Below are positions 40,795 to 49,782 of a DNA stretch of 53,290 nt, in pieces. A program made the position numbers and the translations under genes. The DNA is from Dehalococcoidia bacterium. GTDB lineage: Bacteria; Chloroflexota; Dehalococcoidia; Bin125. The DNA lies in assembly GCA_022822375.1 (NCBI GenBank), contig JAJEBU010000020.1:1-53290 (forward strand), in the 5' to 3' direction. Under the pieces are notes generated by a model. It was not told where the DNA came from. It saw nothing but the letters and a program-made list of their open reading frames with translations, and did no database searches. Each line of letters starts with the position of its first letter. The first letter of the stretch is position 1.

Positions 40795-42885
40795 TTAGCG
40801 ACTCTCGTCGTGCGGCGCAGGCGGATGCGGCAGGAACCACCAGTTGCTGCGACCCTGCGACTGCAGGTTCACGAACCGCGCCCGCACCTCAGACTCTTCG
40901 GGCGGCACCGACAGGATCACCGCGAGATCGTTCGCCTCCAGACGCACGTTGCCGCGCGGAATCACCACCTCCCCGCGACGATGAATCGCCGTGATCACCG
41001 ACGCCTCCGGCAGCGCCAGCTCCGACACCGTCGACCCCTCTGCCCGCGAACCCGGCTCGACGCGCGCTTCGATCTCAATCGCACCGACCAGCCGTCGCAC
41101 CGGCGCCGGCGCGGCACGGCCAGGCATCCGATCCGACGGCTGCGCCACCTCGCGCAACACATCGCGCTGCGTCAACATGCCCATCAGACGCGTCTCGTCG
41201 TCGCTGGCGACCACCGGCAGCTGACGGACGTCGTGCTCCACCAACAACGACAGCGCATAGCGCAGGCTGTCCTCCGGATGCACGCGGATCGGCGCCACCA
41301 CCGCGAGATCAAACGCCCGCCGATCCATCTCCTGCCGCTCCACCGCCGATGTCACATCCGTCGCCGAGATCAAGCCCAGAAATCGATTGCGACCGTCGGC
41401 CACCGCCACCACGTTGCCCCGAGACTGGCTCATCGCATTCGCCAAGTCTTGAATCGACGCCTCCCGCGGGACGATCGGCGTGTCTGTCCGCATCGTGGTC
41501 TCCACGCTCAGGTCGTCCAGCATCGACGACGCCTGCTCCTCCCGTACATCGAGGCCGGCGCGGCGCAGCCGGACGTTGTAGATGGTGTCCCGCGTGACCA
41601 GCTGGGCCAGCGCCGTGGCCAACGCCACCGCCGTCATCAGCGGCAAAATCAACGAGTACCCGCTCAGTTCGAAGACGATGAAGATCGACGTGAACGGCGC
41701 CCGCGCCGCCGCCGCGTAGACCGCCGCCATGCCGACCACGACGTACGTCCCCGTCGGACCCACAATGTTCGGCAGCGCCGACTCGAATCCCGCGCCCATC
41801 AGCGCGCCCAGCGTCGCGCCCACAAACAGCAACGGTGCGAACGCCCCGCCCGACGCGCCAGAACCGATCGTCAACGAGGCCGCGAACAGCTTCAGCACCA
41901 TCAACACGCCCAACGTCGAGACCGTCACCCCCCCCGCCGCGAAGACGGCAATCTGCTCCAGCCCCGCGCCCAGGATGTTCGACTCGATCAGCGCCAGCAT
42001 GCCCACGATCAGCAGCCCGACAATCGGTCGGATCGCCAACGACACACCCAGAAACTCGAACACGTCCTCCGTAAAGAACCGCGTCCGCACGAACAGAATC
42101 CCCACCACCGCCGCAGACACGCCGACGATTGCATGCAGGAACAGCTCCCAGTTGCTGTTCAGCTCGAGGTCTGGCAAGTTCAGCCCGGCCGACTCGCCGT
42201 AGAAGGCCACCGCCACAATGTTCGCCACCACCGCCGACACCACCACGATGGTGAAGTTGCGCACGTTGAACCGACGCAACACCACCTCCATCGCAAAGAA
42301 CGTGCCCGCAATCGGTGTGTTGAATGTCGCCGCCACTCCGCCCGCCGCCGCCGCCGCGACCATCAACACCAACATGTCCGACGGCTGACGCGCCAGACGA
42401 CCCAGTGTCGACGCCAGCGACGCCGCAATCAGCACAATCGGACCTTCACGACCAGCCGCGCCGCCCCCGCCAATCGTGAACGCCGTCGCCACCAACTTTG
42501 CCGGCGCAATGATCGGCCGCACGAATCCGCCCGCCCGCTCGACCGCCACCATCACGTACGGAACCCCCGCCCCTTGCGAGTCGGGCGAGATCCGCCACAC
42601 GATCATCGCCACCGGGATCGCCGCGATCGCTGGCACGAGCATCAGCGTCCAACCGCCCGCAAGATCGTCCAATACACGCGTCAGCGAATCGAAGCCGTCG
42701 CCCACCACCGCGATCAGCTCCGTCAACACCACCGCCGCGAAGCCAGCTGCCAACCCCACCGCGCTGGCCAGCAGGATCGGCGCCAGGTTGCGCGGCACGC
42801 GCACCCGCCCAATTGCCGGCAGACGCCAAAACAACTGCGCAGATCGCGTCCCAAACCGCCGCGACGGCCGCTCAACCAGGGACAT
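40795..42885 (-). CDS. ClC-type chloride channel/antiporter with CBS pair and RCK_C domain
   Basis: 696 residues. The ClC membrane domain spans ~residues 25-430. The gating glutamate motif is AAGREGPIVLIAAS near 147. The central FNTPIAGTFFAMEV includes the internal glutamate, and GSGASGGAFAPLLFVGATLGA carries the GxFxP chloride-coordinating segment. The first selectivity motif reads GAGVP in place of GSGIP. Two CBS domains follow near 460-575 (TPIVPREASIQDLANAM; AVVAPIRVHPEDSLRYALSLL), then an RCK_C/TrkA-C domain near 590-690 (VSELALPEASVITAIHRRGEVVIPRGNVRLEANDLAVIL). Both gating glutamates are kept, so Cl-/H+ exchange is more likely than a plain channel. Nucleotide control through CBS is probable. 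Confidence 0.92.
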   Translation of the reverse strand: MSLVERPSRRFGTRSAQLFWRLPAIGRVRVPRNLAPILLASAVGLAAGFAAVVLTELIAVVGDGFDSLTRVLDDLAGGWTLMLVPAIAAIPVAMIVWRISPDSQGAGVPYVMVAVERAGGFVRPIIAPAKLVATAFTIGGGGAAGREGPIVLIAASLASTLGRLARQPSDMLVLMVAAAAAGGVAATFNTPIAGTFFAMEVVLRRFNVRNFTIVVVSAVVANIVAVAFYGESAGLNLPDLELNSNWELFLHAIVGVSAAVVGILFVRTRFFTEDVFEFLGVSLAIRPIVGLLIVGMLALIESNILGAGLEQIAVFAAGGVTVSTLGVLMVLKLFAASLTIGSGASGGAFAPLLFVGATLGALMGAGFESALPNIVGPTGTYVVVGMAAVYAAAARAPFTSIFIVFELSGYSLILPLMTAVALATALAQLVTRDTIYNVRLRRAGLDVREEQASSMLDDLSVETTMRTDTPIVPREASIQDLANAMSQSRGNVVAVADGRNRFLGLISATDVTSAVERQEMDRRAFDLAVVAPIRVHPEDSLRYALSLLVEHDVRQLPVVASDDETRLMGMLTQRDVLREVAQPSDRMPGRAAPAPVRRLVGAIEIEARVEPGSRAEGSTVSELALPEASVITAIHRRGEVVIPRGNVRLEANDLAVILSVPPEESEVRARFVNLQSQGRSNWWFLPHPPAPHDESR

Positions 42886-42989
42886 CGCTCAGCCCACCCG
42901 TTGGTTCTCAGGCCGCCCGCGCCGACTCGTCCCGCGCTCAAGCGCTACCCCAGTGAGGCTATGCCCCAATGCGCGAGCGGGCAAACGGC

Positions 42990-44345
42990 CTACTCCTCCA
43001 GCTCGTCTCCGCCGCCGCTCACCGCCACCCGCTGCAGCTCCACCAGCTCGCCGCCCTGCGCCGAGAACAGGAACTCATACCGCGCCGGCGCCGTCTCATC
43101 CGTCGCCAGACCCTCCACCACGATGTCCACAATCCCGTCGCCGTTGCGATCAGCGATCGTCATCCCCGACACGTCCGCCACCTGCGCTGACGATCCCGTA
43201 ATCGTCCGATAGCCGTCCGCCGTCGCCGACAGCACGTAGAAGCTGCTCACGCAGCCCGTGCCGTCGCAGGTGATCTCGCGGAAGGTCAAGTCGCGCCGAC
43301 CGTCCCCGCTGACATCCAGGTCCGACAGCTGCTGTATGCCCTGCACCTCTCGCGCATACGCCTGCGCGTGGTCGTAGCCGATCCGGTAGCTCGACACGTT
43401 GCCCGGCACGGGATCGTAGACGACCAGATTCGAGTGCGGCACCGCCGCCCCAAACGTGCTCGGATCGGTGTACACGATCGACAACGTGAACGCCCCGTCC
43501 TCATTCGTGTCCACCAGCACCACACGGTCGTTGCCGACCGCCAGCGACGGCATCGGCCACGCTCGGAACAGGTCAATGATTGGTTCAACCTCATTGATGC
43601 CGTGCAGCCACGGCAGCGCCGCCGCCCCGTACTGCAGGAAGCTCGACGGTGGATTGGGAATCGTCTCCGTCGTGACCTCCGGTCCCGGTTGAGGGAACTG
43701 CGTATGGCTGACGGTCGTCGGCGTCGCCGCCGGTACCGCGACCGTCGGCAGAGACACCGCCGGCACGTCGATCTCATCCTGCTCCGACGATTCCTCCTGC
43801 GCCTGCTCATCCGATTGCTCGCCTGACAGCGATTCCGCCTGCTCCGCCGACGCTTGCGACGTCTCCGACCCCGGCTCCAGCGTGACCGGAATCTGCAGCT
43901 GCTGACCGACCTGCAGGACATCCGGATTCTGGATGCCGTTCAACGTGATCAAGTCGTCGATCCGCACGCCGTGCTGCTCCGCGATCTCCGCCAGCGTGTC
44001 GCCAGATTGCACGACGTAGATGCTGCCCCCAACCACCGCCTGCGCCTCTTGCGCATCCTGGTCAGCCGCCGCTGGTTGCTCGTCCGACTCCTGCGGCGAC
44101 GTCGTCACCGCCACAGCCTCCGCCGGGGCCGAGTCCTGCTGTTGCAACGCCGCCGGCGTCTCAGTCGACTCCGCCGACTGTGCCGACTGCGCAGTGGTTG
44201 CCGGTGGCTCAACTACCTGGGGAGACTCATCGTCGCCGCCGAACAGTCCGCAACCCGCGAACAGCAGCGCACTGCCTGCGACCACGATCACCCCCGCCCG
44301 CCGCCCCCCCCTGCGAACCGTCGTGCGAACCGTCGCGCGAACCAT
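42990..44345 (-). CDS. LysM-domain lipoprotein with Ca-binding repeats
   Basis: 451 residues from ATG 44345; the track start at 44435 is an upstream extension, and M at 44381 is possible. The signal peptide ends at the lipobox LLFAGC. A low-complexity Ser/Glu/Gln linker precedes a LysM domain (YVVQSGDTLAEIAEQHGVRIDDLITLNGI), which binds peptidoglycan or chitin-like glycans. A second acidic linker leads to a C-terminal region with EF-hand-like Ca loops (VDTNEDGAF, DVSGDGRRD, DRNGDGIVD) in an FG-GAP/VCBS-like arrangement. Probably anchored outside the membrane and contacting the cell wall. Its N-terminal coding region contains a 12-bp repeat and a G8 tract. Confidence 0.82.
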   Translation of the reverse strand: MVRATVRTTVRRGGRRAGVIVVAGSALLFAGCGLFGGDDESPQVVEPPATTAQSAQSAESTETPAALQQQDSAPAEAVAVTTSPQESDEQPAAADQDAQEAQAVVGGSIYVVQSGDTLAEIAEQHGVRIDDLITLNGIQNPDVLQVGQQLQIPVTLEPGSETSQASAEQAESLSGEQSDEQAQEESSEQDEIDVPAVSLPTVAVPAATPTTVSHTQFPQPGPEVTTETIPNPPSSFLQYGAAALPWLHGINEVEPIIDLFRAWPMPSLAVGNDRVVLVDTNEDGAFTLSIVYTDPSTFGAAVPHSNLVVYDPVPGNVSSYRIGYDHAQAYAREVQGIQQLSDLDVSGDGRRDLTFREITCDGTGCVSSFYVLSATADGYRTITGSSAQVADVSGMTIADRNGDGIVDIVVEGLATDETAPARYEFLFSAQGGELVELQRVAVSGGGDELEE

Positions 44346-44347
44346 CG
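44304..44347 (-). repeat. 12-bp tandem repeat and G8 tract in a signal-peptide coding region
   Basis: Three 12-base units on the plus strand (TGCGAACCGTCG, TGCGAACCGTCG, CGCGAACCATCG) at 44312-44347 abut an eight-C run at 44304-44311 (G8 on the coding strand). They encode the repeated Thr-Val-Arg region and the GGRR stretch at the start of the LysM lipoprotein. Confidence 0.85.
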
Positions 44348-44443
44348 TGCTCCACCGCGTCTGCCAGAAAGTGTGCCGCATATGTTGAGCCTGATCCCAG
44401 CCGCCTGTCGTCACTCTATACACAAACACCGCCAACAGCCCGA

Positions 44444-44815
44444 TCAGATTCGCGCAATCTGTTGACCGATCCAGGCCGCCGCCAGACCGCCCAACGCCGA
44501 AACCATGAGATTCGTCAACGCCCAGGCCCAGCGCCCGCCGTTGATCAGATGCAGCGTGTCCAGCCAGACCGTCGAAAACGTCGTGAACCCGCCCAACAAT
44601 CCCACCGTGATCGCCAGCCGTGCGTTGTCCGACACACCAATCCGCTCCAGAAACAGCGTCGCCGCGACGCCCAGCAGCAATGTGCCGAGCAAGTTCACAA
44701 CCAGAATGCCCAGCGGCAGACCGTCCGGCTGGCCGATCCAGCGGTTCAACAGGTGCCGAAACACCGATCCTGCCGCGCCGCCCAACGCGACTGAGAGGAT
44801 CGCCGCAGCCGTCAT
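44444..44815 (-). CDS. crcB: Fluoride efflux protein CrcB/Fluc
   Basis: 123 residues with four membrane helices, the size of a Fluc monomer (functions as an inverted dimer). Conserved elements are LGGAAGSVFRHLLNRW, the Asn-containing LGILVVNLLGTLLLG, and GLLGGFTTFSTVWLD with the Phe/Thr pore lining. Exports fluoride to relieve toxicity. Its ATG overlaps the stop of the DUF309-dUTPase gene (ATGA), so it is co-translated. I did not find a convincing fluoride riboswitch upstream of the pair. The last helix is in ALTNLMVSALGGLAAAWIGQ. Confidence 0.93.
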   Translation of the reverse strand: MTAAAILSVALGGAAGSVFRHLLNRWIGQPDGLPLGILVVNLLGTLLLGVAATLFLERIGVSDNARLAITVGLLGGFTTFSTVWLDTLHLINGGRWAWALTNLMVSALGGLAAAWIGQQIARI

Positions 44816-45711
44816 CGACCCGTCGATCCGAATCCGCCGCCGCCCCGAGCTGTCTCCTCCAACTCGTCCACTTCCGTCACCGACGGCAGCAACACTGGCG
44901 CGACCACCAGCTGCGCAATCCGATCACCCTGCGCAACCCGGTAACCACGACCGCCCGGTCCCATCAACGACATCGACACCTGCAACTCGCCCCGATAGTC
45001 CGCATCGACCGTGCCCCACGCCGCCACCACACCGCGACGCGACAGGCCGGATCGCGGACGGATCTGAAGTTCGCAGCCAGCCGGCGCCGCACAGGCGATC
45101 CCCGTTGGTACCGCCTGCGGCATCTGCGTCAACGGCAGCGACCCGCCCAGCTCCGACAGATCCGCATACAGATCCAGCCCCGATGATCGCTCCGAGCCGC
45201 GCGTCGGCAGCCGCGCCGACGTGCGCAGCCGTCGCACGCGCAGCGCGCCAACACTGGACCACACACCGCCCGGCTCCGTCGCCGCCCAGCGGAACGGCGG
45301 AAACGACTCCCGCGGCGTCGCCGCCAACGCCGCCGACTCCGTCGGTGCCTGGCGCAGCAGCGCCGCCGCATCCGACACCATCCACGACACATCCACACCC
45401 AGATACGACGGCGCGTACGGCGCCAGGCGCTCGATCCCCGACGCCAGCTTGATCCGCACGCCCCGTGGCCGATGCGTGCCCGTCCAGTGGTGCAGTCCCG
45501 CCGCCAACAGGATCAACCCCTGAAAGAACCCACGAACCGGTCGACGCTCGACTTGCCAGATGTCCTCCCACGTCTCGTGCGCGTCGAAGAACTCGCCCGC
45601 GTCCCATTCCGACGCACCCCGCGCGAGCTCACCGCGCACCTCCGCGCTGAAGCTCAGCTCCTGCGCCAACTGCTCAGCCCGCGTCGGAATCTCACGTACT
45701 CTGGCCATCAA
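44812..45711 (-). CDS. DUF309-dUTPase fusion
   Basis: 299 residues. The N-terminal ~100 residues are a DUF309-type helical domain (SEWDAGEFFDAHETWEDIWQ, FFQGLILLAAGLHHW). A short linker with a Trp-rich strand follows, then a complete trimeric dUTP diphosphatase from ~residue 165: motif 1 SSGLDLYADL, motif 2 RPRSGLSRRG, motif 3 GTVDADYRGEL (nucleophile-activating Asp and uracil-stacking Tyr), motif 4 QGDRIAQLVV and motif 5 RGGGGFGSTG. It should hydrolyse dUTP to dUMP and pyrophosphate. The role of DUF309 is unknown. The ORF is continuous, and motifs 1-5 in the one frame argue against an assembly error. It is co-translated with crcB. Confidence 0.88.
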   Translation of the reverse strand: MMARVREIPTRAEQLAQELSFSAEVRGELARGASEWDAGEFFDAHETWEDIWQVERRPVRGFFQGLILLAAGLHHWTGTHRPRGVRIKLASGIERLAPYAPSYLGVDVSWMVSDAAALLRQAPTESAALAATPRESFPPFRWAATEPGGVWSSVGALRVRRLRTSARLPTRGSERSSGLDLYADLSELGGSLPLTQMPQAVPTGIACAAPAGCELQIRPRSGLSRRGVVAAWGTVDADYRGELQVSMSLMGPGGRGYRVAQGDRIAQLVVAPVLLPSVTEVDELEETARGGGGFGSTGR

Positions 45712-45716
45712 ACTGG

Positions 45717-46277
45717 TTGTCCCGCCGCCCTGTCTGGGTCACACTTTGCGCACAGACCCCATCCGCCGAAAGCAGCAGAGGTAACGACATCACCAATCAC
45801 GTAAACCCATCGGTCAACGTCCCCGCCGCGCTGGCCGAAATCTCCGCCGACATGTCCAGCCTGCTCGACCGCTGCCGCGACGACCAACTCGCCGTGCGCC
45901 TCAGTCACACCGAGTGGTCCGTCCGCGAGATTCTGTTGCACACCATCCACTCCGAGCGCTGGCTGCACCCTCAGCTCCTGCTCCTCCGCCGCGAAGTCGC
46001 CCCGCACCTCCCGGTCCCCAACGTCGGCGGCGTCACACTGCCCGACACCGACGCCCAGCCCAGTCTGCCCGAGCTGCGATGGGCGCTGACCAGCGTCCGA
46101 GACGACACCAACCGCCTGCTCGACGGCCTCAGTCCAGAGCTGCTGAAGGAGCCGGGCAATCTGGAACTGGACGGCGAAATCCTCGACATGTCGCTCAGAA
46201 CCATCGCGCTCACCATCGCCGACCACCAACTCTTCCACATCCGCCAAATCCAGCGAACCCTCGGCCTAGCCCCCTAG
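45717..46277 (+). CDS. DinB superfamily protein
   Basis: About 186 residues if read from TTG 45717, but that start has no ribosome-binding site; a start closer to the LAEISADMSSL region is plausible. The four-helix DinB fold is recognisable: TEWSVREILLHTIHSERW (first metal His), VPNVGGVTLPDTDAQPSL, and LTIADHQLFHIRQIQRTLGL with the paired C-terminal histidines HxxxHxxQ. The three histidines normally coordinate Zn or Ni. Members act as thiol-S-transferases using mycothiol or bacillithiol, among other roles. It is divergent from the DUF309-dUTPase gene with only a few bases between them. Confidence 0.82.
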   Translation: MSRRPVWVTLCAQTPSAESSRGNDITNHVNPSVNVPAALAEISADMSSLLDRCRDDQLAVRLSHTEWSVREILLHTIHSERWLHPQLLLLRREVAPHLPVPNVGGVTLPDTDAQPSLPELRWALTSVRDDTNRLLDGLSPELLKEPGNLELDGEILDMSLRTIALTIADHQLFHIRQIQRTLGLAP

Positions 46278-46290
46278 TTCAGTCCCATTC

Positions 46291-46346
46291 TATGCTTCAC
46301 GCAGGGACCCGCTCGGCTTCCACGCCCTGCTTCACGCAGGGACCCG
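46291..46346. repeat. Two copies of a 35-bp-period palindromic repeat
   Basis: GCTTCACGCAGGGACCCG occurs at 46294 and again at 46329, 35 bases apart. The second copy carries the full palindrome CCCTGC-TTCAC-GCAGGG followed by ACCCG. The 136-base region 46278-46413 contains nothing else that I can assign; a matching cluster lies beyond 53075. Confidence 0.8.
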
Positions 46347-46413
46347 TCCCATTCCCTCCGCTTCTGGGGCAGGCTAGGTGGGGGTTCGCCTCCCTCCACA
46401 ACCGCCCCACCCA

Positions 46414-49400
46414 TCAGGCCGCCAGACGCAGCGCCCCGTGTAACTCGATCCGCCTCAGGAACCACAGAAACGCGCCCAGATTCAACACAAACAGCGCCAC
46501 CAACGCACCAAACAACACCCCCACCCCCGGCCAGTCGATGATGAACGCCAACGGAGGCACCACGTCGCGTCCGTCCGGAGTCAACGCGAAGAAATCCAGC
46601 AGAATCGCGCCGGCCTGCGTTCCGACGATCAGCCCCGCGCCCAGACCAATCCCGATCACCATCAACTGCTCAATGGCGATCAAGCCCAGAATCTGACGCA
46701 TCGACATGCCGACGCTCTGACACACCGCAAACTCCACCCGCCTCGCCTGCGCCGTCACCGCCGTCAAGACCACCAACCCAAACGCAGAGGCGATCGCCAC
46801 CGCCGCCACCGCACCGACAAACACGCCGTTCCAAGACGCAACGATCAGCGGATCCGCCGCCAGCTCTGCGCGGGCCGACGCAATCGTCACGATTCGCCCG
46901 TCGTCCAACGCCAGCTCATGCTCCTCCACCAGCGAGGACCAGCGCTCGAGCGGCGCGTCAACCCATAGCTCATCGTCGACCGCCAGCGCGACGCCGGCCG
47001 CCGCGCTGCCGTAGAGCCGCTCGACGAGCGTCGCCCGATCGATCAGCACCAGCGGCTCGTCACGCTGCGGATCGTAGCTGGGAAACGTCTCGAACTCGCC
47101 CGCGACCACGAATGTCATCGGCGTCGGACCAACGCGAATGCGCACCATCTCGCCCACCTTCAGACGCCCCTGAGCCATCGCCTCGGCCGAGAGCAGCGCC
47201 GACATCGGCTGGCGCTCTGCGGCATAACGAACACCACGCAGCGATGCCGGCGTCTCGTTCCACCGATACCGCGCGCCCCCGTCGCCCCCGTCGCCGGCGT
47301 CCAACGAGTCGAACGCCGGCTCTCCGACCGCAAGCGGCATCGCCTCCCAGTCCCCAGAGTCGAACTCGGCCAGTGTGTGTACACCCACTGAGTCGCGGTA
47401 CGTCAGGTCGCGCAAGATGATCTCACCCGCGGCCCGCGTCGCCGCCGCGTCCAACGAGACCAGCGTCAGCGGCAGGCGCGGACGCTCCACAACGCCAGGA
47501 CGCCACGCGCTCCGCGACTGCACGATTCGAGCCCCCTCCAGCGGCAAGTACACATCAGGCGTTCCGGCCAACCGCGTGGACAACACCGCTGCCACGGGCG
47601 CGGAGCCCGATACCTGTTCCGCATACGGTTCCAGCGTCCCGATGCTGTACCACCAATATCGCCCGACTGCGTCGAGCACCTTGATCCCGACGGTCGTCTG
47701 CTCGCGAATCTCGATCGGCGTCAGGCGAAGCTCCAACACACCGCCGAATCGGTCAATCACCGCGCCTGCAGACTGCGACGCCGCCGGCGCCAGCGACTCC
47801 AGCAGCGACGGCCGCAGCGCCCACCCCACATCGCGCTCGCGCAACTGCGAAGCGATCTCCGCCGCGTCGACCGCGCCCAGTTGCAGACGCCCTGAGTCTT
47901 CGTCGCCGTCGAACGCGCCCGTGATCCGTTGAACGCGCGCGACACTGCCGTGGCCCACTTCCGCAATCCGCTCGAACGGAATCTGCTCCGCGTGCGGCTC
48001 CGTCAGCCGCACCTCCGCGCCCACGGCATGCAGCGCCCGGTCGTCGTACGACGCCTCAAGCGTCGTCCGGAACGACGCGGCGAACACCGCCAGCGCGCCA
48101 GCGATGGTCAACAGCAGCACCGTCCGCGCGTAGTGCGTCGGCGTGCGGCCCAGATACCACGCGCCCAACAGCAGCGTCAGCGATCGCAGCGGCGACGCCG
48201 CCCGCGCCAACCCGCGCATCGCCGGCGGGAACAGCCGCAGCACGATCAAGCCAACCACGAACAGCAGCACCGTCGGCGTCGCCACCGCCAACCAATCCAG
48301 CCGCGTCTCGCCCACCAGCGGCGAGTCAATCGGGTCGCCCGCCCATTGCAGCTCGAAGATCAGCAACGCGCCAAGCGCCGCCACTGCAGCGTCGATCAAC
48401 GCCCGCTGCGTCCACGACGCCGGCGGCCGGCCCCGCTCCCGCCGAGTCGTGACCATCGTCTGACGCGTCGCCCGGTACGTCGGCACCGCTTGCGCCAGCA
48501 ACGCCAGTGCGCCCGCCCCGAGCGCCAGATACCACGACTCCGCCGGCAACGACACCGCCAGCAACGGCCCGCCGCCCGTCAGCAGCAACGCCTCGTCGAA
48601 CGGCGGCACCAGCCCCAACAGGCTGACCAGACCCAACCCGATCAGCGGACCCAGCGCGACCGCCGGCGCCGTCAGGATCGCCGCCTCCACCAGGTGCAGC
48701 AGGGCCACGTCACGCTGACGAGCACCGCGCGAGCGCAGCCACGCCGTGTCCTCCGTGCGCTGTTCCGCCAACATCGCCGACGCCACAATCGCGTACACCA
48801 ACACCGCGCCAACCAACTGCAGCACGATCATGAGCAGCGTCGACTGCGCAAACTGGAATCGACGACTGAAGTCCGCCAGCGTGTCGACGAGCTCCGTTTC
48901 CTGCTGGACCCCATCGAGCGACTGCGCAATCCGCCGCGTCATCTGCGCCAGCGCCTCCGACGCCTCCGACGCCTCAGCCGCCGATGCGCCGCTCAAGTCC
49001 GTGCGGAAGCGCTGCAGCAACGTCAGCCGCAGCGTCGGCGACTGGTCCGCCAAGACGCCCAACACGCTTGACCGGTCGGTCCAGAAACGCAACTCCGTAT
49101 CCCGAGCCGCAATCGGCAGATACACCGGATCGAGCGTCGACCATGCCCGCTCCGAACCCGGCGGCGTCACGATGCCCACAATCCGCACCCGAGTCTCGTG
49201 CTGCTGCCCCAACCAAAACGGCTGAGCCCAGAGCTCATCGCCGATCTGCAATCCGAACGCCTCAGCCTGACCCGTCTCAACCACCACTTCCACCGCGCCG
49301 TCGACCACAGTCGGCAGTCGACCGTCGCGCAGTTCCCCCGCTTCCGCCAGATCGTCCTGCACCGCAAACGTCGCATGATCAGCGTCGCCAACGCCGTACG

Positions 49401-49782
49401 GCTGATCGTCGCTGCGCAGGACATAGCCTCCTGTCCGCAGCGACACCATCCGCCCCACGATCAGGCTGTCCGCTGCCTTGACCGCTTCCTCCAGGATCAA
49501 CGACTCCACTTCCGCGACCGAGTCTGCATCCGCTGTCACGTTGCTGCGAATGAAGCGCAGGTCGAGCGAAGCCGGCTCCGCATCCGCCAACGTCTGGCGC
49601 AGGCCGAGCTGGCGGACGGCTTCGATAAACGTCGGCGCACTCGACGCCAACCCCACGGCCAACAGCGCACCGATCAGCAACACCGCCGACAACCGTGGCG
49701 CCGACAGAATCCGTCGGATCGCCAGACGGGCAAGCTCGCCCGCTGTCTCGCCGCGACCTGCATCGGGACGTTGGGCCGCCAT
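46414..49782 (-). CDS. FtsX-like ABC permease, large (second of pair)
   Basis: 1122 residues. An N-terminal membrane helix (LSAVLLIGALLAVGLASS, ~residues 33-50) is followed by a ~250-residue extracytoplasmic domain (TLADAEPASLDLRF, VVETGQAEAFGLQIGDELW). A first FtsX set of three helices spans ~310-430 (LLMIVLQLVGAVLVYAIVASAMLAEQRTEDTAWLRSRGARQRDV), then further helices and a second large external domain. A final FtsX set is near 1000-1110, with AVTAQARRVEFAVCQSVGMSMRQILGLIAIEQLMV. The REXXXLRxxG-like loops next to the FtsX helices are typical of mechanotransmission/lipoprotein-type ABC permeases. No ATPase is visible. Start ATG overlaps the upstream permease's stop. Confidence 0.85.
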   Translation of the reverse strand: MAAQRPDAGRGETAGELARLAIRRILSAPRLSAVLLIGALLAVGLASSAPTFIEAVRQLGLRQTLADAEPASLDLRFIRSNVTADADSVAEVESLILEEAVKAADSLIVGRMVSLRTGGYVLRSDDQPYGVGDADHATFAVQDDLAEAGELRDGRLPTVVDGAVEVVVETGQAEAFGLQIGDELWAQPFWLGQQHETRVRIVGIVTPPGSERAWSTLDPVYLPIAARDTELRFWTDRSSVLGVLADQSPTLRLTLLQRFRTDLSGASAAEASEASEALAQMTRRIAQSLDGVQQETELVDTLADFSRRFQFAQSTLLMIVLQLVGAVLVYAIVASAMLAEQRTEDTAWLRSRGARQRDVALLHLVEAAILTAPAVALGPLIGLGLVSLLGLVPPFDEALLLTGGGPLLAVSLPAESWYLALGAGALALLAQAVPTYRATRQTMVTTRRERGRPPASWTQRALIDAAVAALGALLIFELQWAGDPIDSPLVGETRLDWLAVATPTVLLFVVGLIVLRLFPPAMRGLARAASPLRSLTLLLGAWYLGRTPTHYARTVLLLTIAGALAVFAASFRTTLEASYDDRALHAVGAEVRLTEPHAEQIPFERIAEVGHGSVARVQRITGAFDGDEDSGRLQLGAVDAAEIASQLRERDVGWALRPSLLESLAPAASQSAGAVIDRFGGVLELRLTPIEIREQTTVGIKVLDAVGRYWWYSIGTLEPYAEQVSGSAPVAAVLSTRLAGTPDVYLPLEGARIVQSRSAWRPGVVERPRLPLTLVSLDAAATRAAGEIILRDLTYRDSVGVHTLAEFDSGDWEAMPLAVGEPAFDSLDAGDGGDGGARYRWNETPASLRGVRYAAERQPMSALLSAEAMAQGRLKVGEMVRIRVGPTPMTFVVAGEFETFPSYDPQRDEPLVLIDRATLVERLYGSAAAGVALAVDDELWVDAPLERWSSLVEEHELALDDGRIVTIASARAELAADPLIVASWNGVFVGAVAAVAIASAFGLVVLTAVTAQARRVEFAVCQSVGMSMRQILGLIAIEQLMVIGIGLGAGLIVGTQAGAILLDFFALTPDGRDVVPPLAFIIDWPGVGVLFGALVALFVLNLGAFLWFLRRIELHGALRLAA

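Noticed and set aside
40747-43212. 821-residue plus-strand ORF antisense to the ClC gene
   Set aside because: Arg/His/Gln-rich composition is the signature of a shadow frame in GC-rich DNA. The opposite strand encodes a full ClC transporter.
44812-45800. Fluoride riboswitch upstream of the DUF309-dUTPase/crcB pair
   Set aside because: The GGCGGATGGGG stretch upstream only loosely resembles the motif, and the pseudoknot partner and conserved A-rich segment are not identifiable.
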